Assembly (NCBI GenBank): GCA_946811185.2
Contig: OX328108.1
Coordinates: forward strand, 5,789,501 to 5,853,500
Direction of reading: 5' to 3'
Length of the DNA stretch: 64,000 bases
Source: Hippopus hippopus
Lineage: Eukaryota; Mollusca; Bivalvia; Cardiida; Cardiidae
Position 1 is the first letter of the stretch. Each line of letters starts with the position of its first letter. The translations under genes were made by a program, and so were the position numbers. The notes beneath the pieces are model-generated. The model was given only the letters and a program-made list of their open reading frames with translations, was not told where the DNA came from and did no database searches. Of this stretch, positions 39,820 through 53,640 are shown one piece after another.

Positions 39820-40828
39820 CAGGGTGTTTCATAATATCTGTCCTTATTCTAAACAAGAATATTGTCTACACATGTGAGTTTAAGATGAATGGAAAGCTAC
39901 AACCTTTTTGCAGACATAATAAAATTTCATTCGATATGTAATACACAGACATCACCTAAACTTTCTTTGATACACTACACTTTTTCTGACGAGTCCATTT
40001 CACAACAAGTGTCCTCATAACGTCAATTCTGGGAGTTTAAATAACGTCGACTTTTTGTTTAAAGGAGCGTACAGGCTTACAGCAGCAAAATGGGTTTAGA
40101 GCAAAAGAGGAATTGGGTTTTCATGTTGAAAAACTGCTAAACTATGTGACAATTACCTCATGGGCTGTTTTCAGCGTAGACGGTATAGTGGTTCGCATGT
40201 TTTTGTGCATATGGCCAGGACAATGCCGACACAGTAAATAAGGAGGGCTATCTGAACATTCTGAGAAAGAATTTCATTCCGATGCCGAAAGAAAAGGCTA
40301 TTAACCTTGAAGACACGTGTACTAGTACATGCATTTGACTTCAGCAAGGAGGAGCCACACAACACATGACCGGAAGTGTAAATGAATGACTTTCAAAAGC
40401 ATCTTGGCAAACGTTAATTTCTTTCAGGCATAGCTACACAATCTGATCCTCCAGACTTTTTCTTGTAATGTGCAATATAAAAGGTGCACAGCAAAATGTC
40501 AGGATATACTTAGGACTTAAAAGCTGCAATCAAGACAAAAGTTTATTGAAGTAGCAGGGGGGGGGGGGAATTGCAGACATGTAATGAAAGACTCTAACAA
40601 CAATAAACTCGACGTCACAATTGCCCAGAGTAGACGTTATTGTTGTAAAATGGACTTGTCAGAAAAAGTGTAGTGTATTAACTATTATAAGAGTGATGCC
40701 TATGTACTACATATCAAATAAAATTTTATTATGTCTGCAAAAAGTTGGCAGCTTTCAATTCAGTTTAAATTGAAATTAGTGGAAAACATTGACTCTAAGA
40801 ATAAGGACAGATAATATGAAACACCCTG
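39820..40828. mobile_element. Degenerate mariner-like element, TA-flanked (copy 1)
   Basis: Ends CAGGGTGTTTCATAATATCT and the near-perfect inverted end ataatatgaaacaccctg, flanked by TA on both sides. The length is 1009 bp. The interior (about 40150-40320, plus strand) has a broken transposase remnant with TVNKEGYLNILRKNFIP, like the mid-region of mariner transposases. It is non-functional. A poly-G run lies near 40557. Confidence 0.75.
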
Positions 40829-41346
40829 TATTTATGTTTCATTGAGGGGAAAAAACGTACTTTGCAAGATATTTGCATTTAAAAATTTGATAAATAACGA
40901 AGGGAGGCAACTCTTATGACATAAGTATGATATATCAAACTTTGCTCGCCAAAGCAATAATTTATCGAATAAAATGACAAAAACTTTGTCAGATTGTGTA
41001 AATATGTTTATTACCACTATGATTCAATCTCAATACATAAAATATCATAATTACTGTGAAATTTATTCTTCTTTACACATGAAGTACGGGAGGTTACGTA
41101 TTTTCGGCACGCCATGGGAGAATTTTCTCGCCACAGCATTTCAAGTAAAATACAACGAGTAAATAACCATAACTACATGTCTAATTGCTCATTGATTACT
41201 ACATGCTGACTTTTCAATAAGATTTATTTTGTATTTTTCAGGAAATTTGGGGTTTTAACTAAACCTATTTGACACGTAAAACAAGGGAAGCAACTAACAG
41301 GGGAAGCAATCAACGTTCTTTCGAACATAGAACGAGTTTTGTTATA

Positions 41347-42562
41347 CAGTTGAACCTGCACCGACGACCACCTGCATTAAACGACCCCCTGCTGTAAACG
41401 ACCACTTGAAATGCCTCCCGACGAAATTTCCTATGCAAATGACCTGTATTAAGCGACCCCCGGTGTCTCCGATCAGCGACCATGTAAATTACAACTTTTT
41501 GGACCATAATCCCCTATAAGCGACCATTGAATTTCATGCAAATCTTAAAAAATCAATGTCAGACTGTTCATATGTTTGCGCCGGGGACTACACAGATCAT
41601 ACAGATTCTGTTGTTTAACTCTTGGAAGAGATCAAAACCACTAATTTTAATGTTTTCCATCTTCCTCTTCAAATTTGTAACTTCAATTTGAGTTCACCCC
41701 TCAAAATATCATCTTGGCGACAATCCAAATCCAAAACAATTCAGTGATTAAACTCCAAGAGATTATAAATTTCTTGTGTACATCTTTATTTTTGCATGTA
41801 AAGCAGAGCTGATCAGAACGCGTTGTGATTGGTTGCTGTACTATAAATAACCCGGGTGTATTTAGATCTACACAGGTTGTGCAGTAAACCAGAAAATCAA
41901 TAACTGGCCGATAAAGATTTAACTTCAGGTGTGAAGTTTACATCTATTCAGCTGTATAAATCCTTGTCACTCTAGACTGACAGCTTGCAGATAAAAATTA
42001 AGGTGATTTGGATTTGCATGACCACATACATAAGATAGGTTTTTTGTTTATTTTTCTGAATGAATTGTTATTTTGATTGTTTGATCTTTGAAAAAAATAG
42101 GGTCTGCATGGCCCTTTAAAAATTGGCGACAGGCCATAAATTGGCGACGTGCCAATTATAATGTCTCGATCTCAAAATTATGACAAATTAACTGTGTAAC
42201 TTGGTCAGAGTATTAGAAAATGGAAAAAGAGAATTTTGTATGTGTGTTGTGGAGGAGGGGGGAATAGAGGAAGGGCGTTCAAATGAAACAATAAAAATGA
42301 TTTAAAATTGTTGAAAAATAAATTGTATATGCAGATTAATGTGACAGATGTTATATTCCGTTGTTAAAGATCTATTTCAATTTTATGTGTTAGTCATTCA
42401 ATATATTTATATGCTATAGTGGCATATTAAGAATGGTTTGAAAACGATCTTAGATCTTAGAAATTTCAAGGACAAATTGCAACCCTGCAATAGGAGACCA
42501 CCTGCTGTAAGAGACCACTTTTTAGATTTCCCTTGGGTGGTCTCTTAAACCAGGTTCGACTG
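41347..42562. mobile_element. Non-autonomous pogo-like element, TA-flanked (copy 1)
   Basis: Ends CAGTTGAACCTG and CAGGTTCGACTG (inverted, one mismatch), flanked by TA; 1216 bp. The interior has repeated 'aaacgacc' and 'gagacca' phrases near the ends, and no transposase. The exact empty site survives in the inverted copy at about 55076-55090. Tigger/pogo-type ends are suggested by CAGTNGAACCT (from memory). Confidence 0.75.
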
Positions 42563-44944
42563 TATGTAATTAGACCTAGTTGGATGAAATAAATATTTAA
42601 TATACGTTGTATCATTTTTATTATGTATATTATTCAACTATTATATATGCACGAGAGTTATAATAATAATGTGTCAATATAGTTCTATAGTAGAAGGAAG
42701 TCGTTTATTCAACATAATTCAGAACACTTGGCAACAAAGTGTAGAACGCTTAGCCATTTAAAAATGTTTCCAGACTCAACGACGAGGACGTGGTTCTAAA
42801 TTGAATCCATTTTCGTTTTTTTATATATAATTCAATTGTAACTTTTATTTTACCTTTGATTTTGTAATTTATTCTATTTTTTTATTTTAGCTATTTACAT
42901 TTTTTTTTTTTTTTTTTTGTTTTTCATACTGTTCATTAACCCTTAATCTATCCACAAATTTTTCGACCTGCCCAAGATGAAAGCTTTTGAAGACAAAGCA
43001 AATGTTACTCAAAAATTTAGCGCCTTTGGAATGATGGCATACATTATGGTAAAAGGAGAAGATCCTGATAACCAGCATTTTCTCCGTTTCCCACAATATT
43101 TTCAAAAGGCCTGTCACTCAGGGAATTCGGGAAAGTGTTGTAAGGGGTGTAATCGTCCAATCATTTTTAATTTTCGATGGTCAAACACAAGAGAGTGGAG
43201 TCTGTCCAAAGGTAAGCTGAGCATTCCCCAATTTGCTCTCTCGTATCTAGCCCAGATGATCTAAACAACGACATAGTGACTAGTTTTTAAAGCTAATGAA
43301 TTTTGTGACATTTGAACATTTCAGCAGATATGACATATGAAGAATGTATTTTAGAAACAAAGCACATTTGTGTAATGACAGGCATCCGAGATAAAACGCA
43401 CGAGGCGAACTGCTGATGCCATATAAGACATAGCTGTATACAGAAATGTTTTTTCTTCATCCGAGATAAATCGCACAATTTATCGATTAAAATGATATAA
43501 ACTTTGTCAAATTGTGTAAATATGTTTTATTACCACTATGTTTCAATTTCAATGCGTAATATATCATAATTACTGTGAAATTTGTTCTTCTTTACTCTCA
43601 AAGATCGGGAGGTTACGTATTTACGGCACGCCATGGGAGAATTTCATCGCCACAACATTTCAAGTAAAACACAACGAGTAAATAACCATAAATACTTGTT
43701 TTATTGGTTATAGATTACTACATCTTTAAATTTCAATAAGATTTATTTTGTATTTTTCAGGAAATTTGGTATTACAAATAATCCTACTCGGCGAGTGAAA
43801 CAAGGGAAGTAATATTTATTAACAAGGGAAACAATCCATGTATTTACGATCACACAGGACATTATTTATGTGTACTGTCTGATAATAACCTACACTTTCT
43901 GAAACAAAAACTGAAATCATCTGACACTGAGAAAGAAAGCCTGTGAAAACATCGTGCAAAAGTGAAAAATACTGGTAACCGGTATTTTCTCCTTTTTCCA
44001 CAATGTTTTCCTATATTCTCAAAACAAATTTTGAAATATATGCTTATAATTTCTTGTGAAAAGAACAAGACGAAAAATTAGTCCTTATCTTTTTTATTAT
44101 TACATATATCCATACTGTTTATGAAGAATTATTGCAAACAATACACAAATCTAGCATATAGTATAGTCTAGTAAGATTTTGTATACAACAATCTTCACTT
44201 AATCACATACTCGGCATGATTGTGGACATTTTACGAAAAGGAGGCAAAGCTCAAATACATTAACTTGACTGTTATACCTTACAGCTGCTAATGCTGATAA
44301 AGGGATCTATTGCAGACAGTGTAGATCAAGATCAGAAACGTGTGGTAAGACGATTCACAGTCTGATCAGGAATATCCTCCCCCTCTAAAAAACAATAATA
44401 TTTGGATTTATTCTTTCGAACTGAGGGTTTCATTTTAGTTATTTAGCATGTTAAGGGTTAACCGTAGATTAAATTGTCGATTGGTGCTATGCTCTTTTCA
44501 AAATCATTTAACCTTTTACGAAACGACCAAATTTTAGACTGTTCCAGTCGAAAGTGAACCAATATAATGTTACTACTGTAAAGATACTGAATTTCCTCTT
44601 TTGAAGTCTAGAAAACATTGTGGAAAAAGGAGAAATTGCCCGTCATGGATTTTTTTTCCTTTCCTTTCCGTCAGAACACACACGCACAAAAACCTTCAGT
44701 ACCAAACAACGAAATTTAGATTGGTCCGGAAACAAAACGTTTGCAGACTACAAATCAAATGTGACGCATAATTGAAATTCATCTTGCATGGGGTAGAAAA
44801 CGTTGTGGGCAAAGGAGAGAATGCTTGTTACCAGCATTTTCTCCTTTTCCCACAAGCTTCTCCACAGCATTCTCTGTCAGGGGCGTTTAGACTCAGAATT
44901 GTTTGGAATTGTGAAATGGAAACGTCTTCTTGTCTTTAAAAGAA

Positions 44945-45151
44945 ATAGGGACCCGCATGGCTTATACGTAAAGAGTTCGATCCCGACCCAAGGTGTTCCG
45001 ATCTCGTGCGAGTTTCCTTTGGCAAGACATTTGAGGGCCCGGTCGTAGATCGGTTAAACTCATGATGAACATGAATAGGTTTGATGAAGTGAGCTAATTT
45101 CGTGATAATGTTGAGAGCAAAGTGAAACACCATTTAGTCCATCAACCATTG
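44945..45151 (+). mobile_element. Decayed SINE (in copy 2)
   Basis: Same as 36446-36652, apart from a rare substitution (gctaattt for gctaatgt). Confidence 0.55.
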
Positions 45152-45960
45152 AAAACCCCGTCGTAACAAAAAAGTCTTTCACTAACGTTTGATAAATAAC
45201 TCCATTGTTTTCTGTTAATAATGATGTATTGCTGACATTCTTTTTTAGTTTTGCCGTTTAAAAATGACTGGACTATCGCAAGAAAAAGATTGCAAGGGCT
45301 TAGCTTTAAATATTTTGCCGAAACAGCCAAAATTAGAAGGTGTATACTTTCTTTTGCCTCTGAGTATATTTTAATGTTTTTATTTGTGAAGGTTTTTGCA
45401 TTGCGCACTCTTTTTATTTGTCCCGATTTCTTTGCCACTTTTGTGGTGATAGGTATGGATAAATTTCCGTCTCTTCAATACATTAGACACTTTCTTTTCG
45501 GAAGTAGAGAGAAATTGATCTACGTTTTCATTATCGATCAATTCCATTTCCGAAGATGCAGTTTGTTCAAGTTTTAATGACTCATTTTTTTTTTTTTTTT
45601 TCACCAAGAAAATTAGTTCTGATGCACAATCAATGTCTGACTGTGTATAAGACAATTGGTTTTCGAAAGTCGACACGTATCAATGAACGCTTGACTAAAA
45701 TACGTGCCATTATCTGGAAGCATATATATTTGGAAAAAGCCGTGCATAATCAAAATTTCACTAAATATATATACTCATTAATCAATTTCTTAACTGTTTG
45801 ATTAAGGTCAGGAGATTTTCCATAGAGACTAATCGAAACAGAAACATGTTGGCTTTATTTCTATATATAATAGTTAATAAATGCATATTAATTTATATCT
45901 GGTTATCTAAATCAATTCTGCATGTTATATGATTCTGCAAGTTATACGGCATATTTGATT

Positions 45961-45999
<39 letters not shown>

Positions 46000-46049
46000 T
46001 TCAAATCACACCAGTATTCATGATAGAACTATTTTAATATGAAATGCTA

Positions 46050-46518
46050 CTTATGACGTGAACGTTATCATAAAAAATTTCCTGACGTGAACTATATCAT
46101 TTTTGAAAATAACGTTGTTTACCTAGAAAATCGTATTCTAATAAAGAATATTGATAGAAACAAGACTTTTCATTCATGCTCTCCACATTTTATGCATACG
46201 GGAACACAATAAATGCACTAAAAGAAGAAAAGTGGCCTGTTTGTGTGTTTTATTTATTTTCGACGTGAACGTTATCCAGGGTAAAAATTTGTTTGCTGGT
46301 CAATAACTTTTTTATCAGGTGTTGTTTAAAAGATCTACCACATCCAGCAAATCCCTGGCGTTTTTCCGCCTTCTCTGCTTCAAACCAAATTCCAATCGGT
46401 CACGTATTGACAGAATTATTGAAGATTTTCTTACCTTAAGCGGGGGAATTTCTTCAAATGTCCGCCATTGTTGTTGTTGTTGTTGTGTCACGTGATTCCC
46501 CGCCGTGAATATCAATCA
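46050..46518 (-). repeat. CAA-run cassette, copy 3 (minus)
   Basis: Second tandem copy of 37545-38010, nearly identical, with the same splice-donor-like site and TTCACGTC motifs. Confidence 0.6.
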
Positions 46519-48326
46519 TCGAAACGAGTTTTGCTGAGCTGGGATTCCGCGTCACAAGCCTGTATTACAAGCCAGCTAACGTGCTCGGCAGATTCAAGAT
46601 CGGATATCGCGTTCTGAAATATCATGGGAAGTTTCTCAGCGTGTTAAACTTTCCAAAGTGTGAAGGGATATAAGGGTTTGATTAACAAAAGACGCGTGCA
46701 ATTTGAAAAATAAAGATTATCAACCTCCAGATATGGCTGATCTTATTCTTAAGTAGGAAGATACATGTAGGTAAACTTGACCTTTAACCCTTCAACAGTC
46801 GACAAAATTTTAAACTCAACAATATTGAAAGCATTTTGGCTCAAATAAGAAAAGTTGTAAAGGTTGGTATACATTGTGGGAAAATGTTAGCAACATTTTT
46901 TCCTTTACCCCCAATGTTTTCCAAAGCTTTCTATCTTGGGGTCGTTTAGACTCCTGATAGTGTTGTAATGGGTTAACCAGCTGGGAAATATGAAATCTGT
47001 TTGTGCAATGTAACTGGTTGTGTTTGTCTCCATGTACATGTGATAAAATGAAGAAGAGCATGTGATGATTGTTTTCGTTCCTAAAGACTGGTATATCTAT
47101 GATTACGACCTACTATCTTTTTTTTTGTCTACGAGACAACATTTCGTCATTTTTCTAAAGAATAAAGGGTTAGTGTTTCATACACAAATGACACGTGTTA
47201 CTCTTCACCAGACCTCCAAATCTTAGCCATATCCAATTTTATACATTTGCATATGACTAAATGTAATTCAGACAATGAATTTGTCTTACCAGTGGTTGAA
47301 AACGTTGTTGTCGGAGAAGCATCTGCTGATAATCAGCACATTTTCTTCTCTCTCACTAATTTCTCGAGGCTCTTAAAACTTGGGATTATATGGTAAAGGG
47401 TTAACAATATAAGGACAACACCCGCCGGTTTTTATTGCCAAATTTGGTTGTCGGGTGTAGATAGGCTTTAACCCTTAATCTGTACAGCATTGAATAAATG
47501 GAGATGAAACGTCTGTAGAGAAGACGAAGATTATGAACTTTTCACAATTGTTTTGAGTTAGAACATGTCTCAGAATATCAGAGTAAAAAAGATAAATTGC
47601 TTGTTACCTGCATTCTCCTTTTTCCTCAAAGTTTTCAAAAGCCGAATAGTATTATTTGGTAAACGCTTAACACACCAAGTGCAGCTTAAATTCCTTTCAG
47701 TCTCGTTTACAGACGATGTAGATCAAGATCATGCTGCATGTTAAACGATCAAGATCATGCTGCAAGTTAAACGCAATCTCTTACTACTATATGTACTGTG
47801 AGATATTGAAGCCGAGACAAGATTGAGATCTTACAATTCTTGGTTCTTTGTATAGAGCGGTTATTTTTGTAGTGTTTTTTAGGATAAACTTGGGTAAAGC
47901 CTGTACCAGCGATCTAGGGTTGAAAAGAGCGTTAAAAAGAGCCCGAGTAAAAAGGTTTTTAAAACACCGTTGGGAAAGGAGGAAATGCTGTTAAGCAATA
48001 TACCATCCCAGTTCCACGATATTGTCTACCTTTTTCAAAGAGAAACCCAATCATTTGAGACACAATGAATTTGTCGTCTGCAAATGCATACAAATTGAAC
48101 AAGTCTAGAAATTTGTCGCCTTATTCAGATGTAGGATGCGGATAGCACAGGCTCCGCGGCAAGATTTGTTTGTAGGATGTATAATCGGTCCTACTAAAAT
48201 ACGCCATGGAGAGTTTAAACGTCATGGATACACCACGGGAGTTTTTGCACGCCACAGCTGTTCCATAGCAGTGAAATAATTCATTACCTAGTTAAATATA
48301 TTGAGATATGCATTTTACATCATATA

Positions 48327-49332
48327 CAGGGTGTTTCATAATATCTGTCCTTATTCTAAACAAGAATATTGTCTACACATGTGAGTTTAAGATGAATGGA
48401 AAGCTACAACCTTTTTGCAGACATAATAAAATTTCATTCGATATGTAATACACAGACATCACCTAAACTTTCTTTGATACACTACACTTTTTCTGACGAG
48501 TCCATTTCACAACAAGTGTCCTCATAACGTCAATTCTGGGAGTTTAAATAACGTCGACTTTTTGTTTAAAGGGGCGTACAGGCTTACAGCAGCAAAATGG
48601 GTTTAGAGCAAAAGAGGAATTGGGTTTTCATGTTGAAAAACTGCTAAACTATGTGACAATTACCTCATGGGCTGTTTTCAGCGTAGACGGTATAGTGGTT
48701 CGCATGTTTTTGTGCATATGGCCAGGACAATGCCGACACAGTAAATAAGGAGGGCTATCTGAACATTCTGAGAAAGAATTTCATTCCGATGCCGAAAGAA
48801 AAGGCTATTAACCTTGAAGACACGTGTACTAGTACATGCATTTGACTTCAGCAAGGAGGAGCCACACAACACATGACCGGAAGTGTAAATGAATGACTTT
48901 CAAAAGCATCTTGGCAAACGTTAATTTCTTTCAGGCATAGCTACACAATCTGATCCTCCAGACTTTTTCTTGTAATGTGCAATATAAAAGGTGCACAGCA
49001 AAATGTCAGGATATACTTAGGACTTAAAAGCTGCAATCAAGACAAAAGTTTATTGAAGTAGCGGGGGGGGGGGGGAATTGCAGACATGTAATGAAAGACT
49101 CTAACAACAATAAACTCGACGTCACAATTGCCCAGAGTAGACGTTATTGTAAAATGGACTTGTCAGAAAAAGTGTAGTGTATTAACTATTATAAGAGTGA
49201 TGCCTATGTACTACATATCAAATAAAATTTTATTATGTCTGCAAAAAGTTGGCAGCTTTCAATTCAGTTTAAATTGAAATTAGTGGAAAACATTGACTCT
49301 AAGAATAAGGACAGATAATATGAAACACCCTG
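48327..49332. mobile_element. Degenerate mariner-like element (copy 2)
   Basis: Same ends and TA flanks as 39820-40828, 1006 bp; shares the broken transposase remnant. It was duplicated with the unit and is not an independent insertion. Confidence 0.75.
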
Positions 49333-49850
49333 TATTTATGTTTCATTGAGGGGAAAAAACGTACTTTGCAAGATATTTGCATTTAAAAATTTGATAAATA
49401 ACGAAGGGAGGCAACTCTTATGACATAAGTATGATATATCAAACTTTGTTCGCCAAAGCAATAATTTATCGAATAAAATGACAAAAACTTTGTCAGATTG
49501 TGTAAATATGTTTATTACCACTATGATTCAATCTCAATACATAAAATATCATAATTACTGTGAAATTTATTCTTCTTTACACATGAAGTACGGGAGGTTA
49601 CGTATTTTCGGCACGCCATGGGAGAATTTTCTCGCCACAGCATTTCAAGTAAAATACAACGAGTAAATAACCATAACTACATGTCTAATTGCTCATTGAT
49701 TACTACATGCTGACTTTTCAATAAGATTTATTTTGTATTTTTCAGGAAATTTGGGGTTTTAACTAAACCTATTTGACACGTAAAACAAGGGAAGCAACTA
49801 ACAGGGGAAGCAATCAACGTTCTTTCGAACATAGAACGAGTTTTGTTATA

Positions 49851-51066
49851 CAGTTGAACCTGCACCGACGACCACCTGCATTAAACGACCCCCTGCTGTA
49901 AACGACCACTTGAAATGCCTCCCGACGAAATTTCCTATGCAAATGACCTGTATTAAGCGACCCCCGGTGTCTCCGATCAGCGACCATGTAAATTACAACT
50001 TTTTGGACCATAATCCCCTATAAGCGACCATTGAATTTCATGCAAACCTTCAAAAATCAATGTCAGACTGTTCATATGTTTGCGCCGGGGACTACACAGA
50101 TCATACAGATTCTGTTGTTTAACTCTTGGAAGAGATCAAAACCACTAATTTTAATGTTTTCCATCTTCCTCTTCAAATTTGTAACTTCAATTTGAGTTCA
50201 CCCCTCAAAATATCATCTTGGCGACAATCCAAATCCAAAACAATTCAGTGATTAAACTCCAAGAGATTATAAATTTCTTGTGTACATCTTTATTTTTGCA
50301 TGTAAAGCAGAGCTGATCAGAACGCGTTGTGATTGGTTGCTGTACTATAAATAACCCGGGTGTATTTAGATCTACACAGGTTGTGCAGTAAACCAGAAAA
50401 TCAATAACTGGCCGATAAAGATTTAACTTCAGGTGTGAAGTTTACATCTATTCAGCTGTATAAATCCTTGTCACTCTAGACTGACAGCTTGCAGATAAAA
50501 ATTAAGGTGATTTGGATTTGCATGACCACATACATAAGATAGGTTTTTTGTTTATTTTTCTGAATGAATTGTTATTTTGATTGTTTGATCTTTGAAAAAA
50601 ATAGGGTCTGCATGGCCCTTTAAAAATTGGCGACAGGCCATAAATTGGCGACGTGCCAATTATAATGTCCCGATCTCAAAATTATGACAAATTAACTGTG
50701 TAAGTTGGTCAGAGTATTAGAAAATGGAAAAAGAGAATTGTGTATGTGTGTTGGGGAGGAGGGGGGAATAGAGAAAGGGCGTTCAAATGAAACAATAAAA
50801 ATGATTTAAAATTGTTGAAAAATAAATTGTATATGCAGATTAATGTGACAGATGTTATATTCCGTTGTTAAAGATCTATTTCAAGTTTATGTGTTAGTCA
50901 TTCAATATATTTATATGCTATAGTGGCATATTAAGAATGGTTTGAAAACGATCTTAGATCTTAGAAATTTCAAGGACAAATTGCAACCCTGCAATAGGAG
51001 ACCACCTGTTGTAAAAGACCACTTTTTAGATTTCCCTTGGGTGGTCTCTTAAACCAGGTTCGACTG
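49851..51066. mobile_element. Non-autonomous pogo-like element (copy 2)
   Basis: Same ends and TA flanks as 41347-42562, again 1216 bp. It was duplicated with the unit. Confidence 0.75.
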
Positions 51067-53416
51067 TATGTAATTAGACCTAGTTGGATGAAATAAATAT
51101 TTAATATACGTTGTATCAATTTTATTATGTATATTATTCAACTATTATATATGCACGAGAGTTATAATAATAATGTGTCAATATAGTTCTATAGTAGAAG
51201 GAAGTCGTTTATTCAACATAATTCAGAACACTTGGCAACAAAGTGTAGAACGCTTAGCCATTTAAAAATGTTTCCAGACTCAACGACGAGGACGTGGTTC
51301 TAAATTGAATCCATTTTCTTTTTTTAATATATAATTCAATTGTAACTTTTATTTTACCTTTGATATTGTAATTTATTCTATTTTTTTATTTTAGCTATTT
51401 ACATTTTTTTTTTTTTTTTTTTTTTTTTCATACTGTTCATTAACCCTTAATCTATCCACAAATTTTTCGACCTGCCCAAGATGAAAGCTTTTGAAGACAA
51501 AGCAAATGTTACTCAAAAATTTAGCGCCTTTGGAAGGATGGCATACATTATGGCAAAAGGAGAAGATCCTGATAACCAGCATTTTCTCCGTTTCCCACAA
51601 TATTTTCAAAAGGCCTGTCACTCAGGGAATTCGGGAAAGTGTTGTAAGGGGTGTAATCGTCCAATCATTTTTAATTTTCGATGGTCAAACACAAGAGAGT
51701 GGAGTCTGTCCAAAGGTAAGCTGAGCATTCCCCAATTTGCTCTCTCGTGTCTAGCCCAGATGATCTAAACAACGACATAGTGACTAGTTTTTAAAGCTAA
51801 TGAATTTTGTGACATTTGAACATTTCAGCAGATATGACATATGAAGAATGTATTTTAGAAACAAAGCACATTTGTGTAATGACAGGCATCCGAGATAAAA
51901 CGCACGAGGCGAACTGCTGATGCCATATAAGACATAGCAGTATACAGAAATGTTTTTTCTTCATCCGAGATAAATCGCACAATTTATCGATTAAAAATGA
52001 TATAAACTTTGTCAAATTGTGTAAATATGTTTTATTACCACTATGTTTCAATTTCAATGCGTAATATATCATAATTACTGTGAAATTTGTTCTTCTTTAC
52101 TCTCAAAGATCGGGAGGTTACGTATTTACGGCACGCCATGGGAGAATTTCATCGCCACAACATTTCAAGTAAAACACAACGAGTAAATAACCATAAATAC
52201 TTGTTTTATTGGTTATAGATTACTACATCTTTAAATTTCAATAAGATTTATTTTGTATTTTTCAGGAAATTTGGTATTACAAATAATCCTACTCGGCGAG
52301 TGAAACAAGGGAAGTAATATTTATTAACAAGGGAAACAATCCATGTATTTACGATCACACAGGACATTATTTATGTGTACTGTCTGATAATAACCTACAC
52401 TTTCTGAAACAAAAACTGAAATCATCTGACACTGAGAAAGAAAGCCTGTGAAAACATCGTGCAAAAGTGAAAAATACTGGTAACCGGTATTTTCTCCTTT
52501 TTCCACAATGTTTTCCTATATTCTCAAAACAAATTTTGAAATATATGCTTATAATTTCTTGTGAAAAGAACAAGACGAAAGATTAGTCCTTATCTTTTTT
52601 ATTATTACATATATCCATACTGTTTATGAAGAATTATTGCAAACAATACACAAATCTAGCATATAGTATAGTCTAGTAAGATTTTGTATACAACAATCTT
52701 CACTTAATCACATACTCGGCATGATTGTGGACATTTTACGAAAAGGAGGCAAAGTTCAAATACATTAACTTGACTGTTATACCTTACAGCTGCTAATGCT
52801 GATAAAGGGATCTATTGCAGACAGTGTAGATCAAGATCAGAAACATGTGGTAAGACGATTCACAGTCTGATCAGGAATATCCTCCCCCTCTAAAAAAAAA
52901 TAATATTTGGATTTATTCTTTCGAACTGAGGGTTTCATTTTAGTTATTTAGCATGTTAAGGGTTAACCGTAGATTAAATTGTCGATTGGTGCTATGCTCT
53001 TTTCAAAATCATTTAACCTTTTACGAAACGACCAAATTTTAGACTGTTCCAGTCGAAAGTGAACCAATATAATGTTACTACTGTAAAGATACTGAATTTC
53101 CTCTTTTGAAGTCTAGAAAACATTGTGGAAAAAGGAGAAATTGCCCGTCATGGATTTTTTTTCCTTTCCTTTCCGTCAGAACACACACGCACAAAAACCT
53201 TCAGTACCAAACAACGAAATTTAGATTGGTCCGAAATCAAAACGTTTGCAGACTACAAATCAAATGTGACGCATAATTGAAATTCATCTTGCATGGGGTA
53301 GAAAACGTTGTGGGCAATGGAGAGAATGCTTGTTACCAGCATTTTCTCCTTTTCCCACAAGCTTCTCCACAGCATTCTCTGTCAGGGTCGTTTAGACTCG
53401 GAATTGTTTGGAATTG

Positions 53417-53640
53417 TGAGAGTATAAACCACAAAATAAAACTGTTGGGCAACTGGTAAACATCTAAACTTCCACAGTTAATTGAACGATTGCAGGAAAT
53501 AGATGAAAGCCCAGTAATTCAAATAAGAGGTTCACTTCACGACCGGGGTACTTCAAACTGGCAGTCCATGCTTCCAGCCTTCGTATTTCCCACTCAGTCT
53601 GGATGGAAATGAGTGAGCAATCACGAAGGAAACTGTTTAA
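53417..53640. other. Unique sequence between the tandem and inverted copies
   Basis: No match to the unit and no gene is seen. It includes a gaccggggtacttcaaactggcagtcc stretch of SINE-like look on the minus strand, too short to call. Confidence 0.3.

Larger units (their letters stand above)
36412..44910 (+). repeat. Tandem segmental duplication, copy 1 (~8.5 kb)
   Basis: It is repeated head-to-tail at 44911-53416 with offsets of 8498-8508 bp along its whole length and very few differences. It starts at gaaatggaaacgtcttcttg and ends gtttggaattgtg; the next unit starts at once. Contents: SINE, CT microsatellite, CAA-run cassette (minus), foldback repeats, a mariner-like element and a pogo-like element. 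There is no host gene. The many short ORFs are chance. Confidence 0.9.
44911..53416 (+). repeat. Tandem segmental duplication, copy 2 (~8.5 kb)
   Basis: Near-identical to 36412-44910, including the mariner-like and pogo-like insertions at the same places. The differences seen are scattered substitutions, microsatellite length and small poly-base indels. The unit ends ttggaattgtgag, where copy 2 departs into unique sequence. Confidence 0.9.

Noticed and set aside
40171..40365. 64-codon minus-strand ORF inside the mariner-like element
   Set aside because: The opposite strand carries the transposase remnant, so this is antisense noise.
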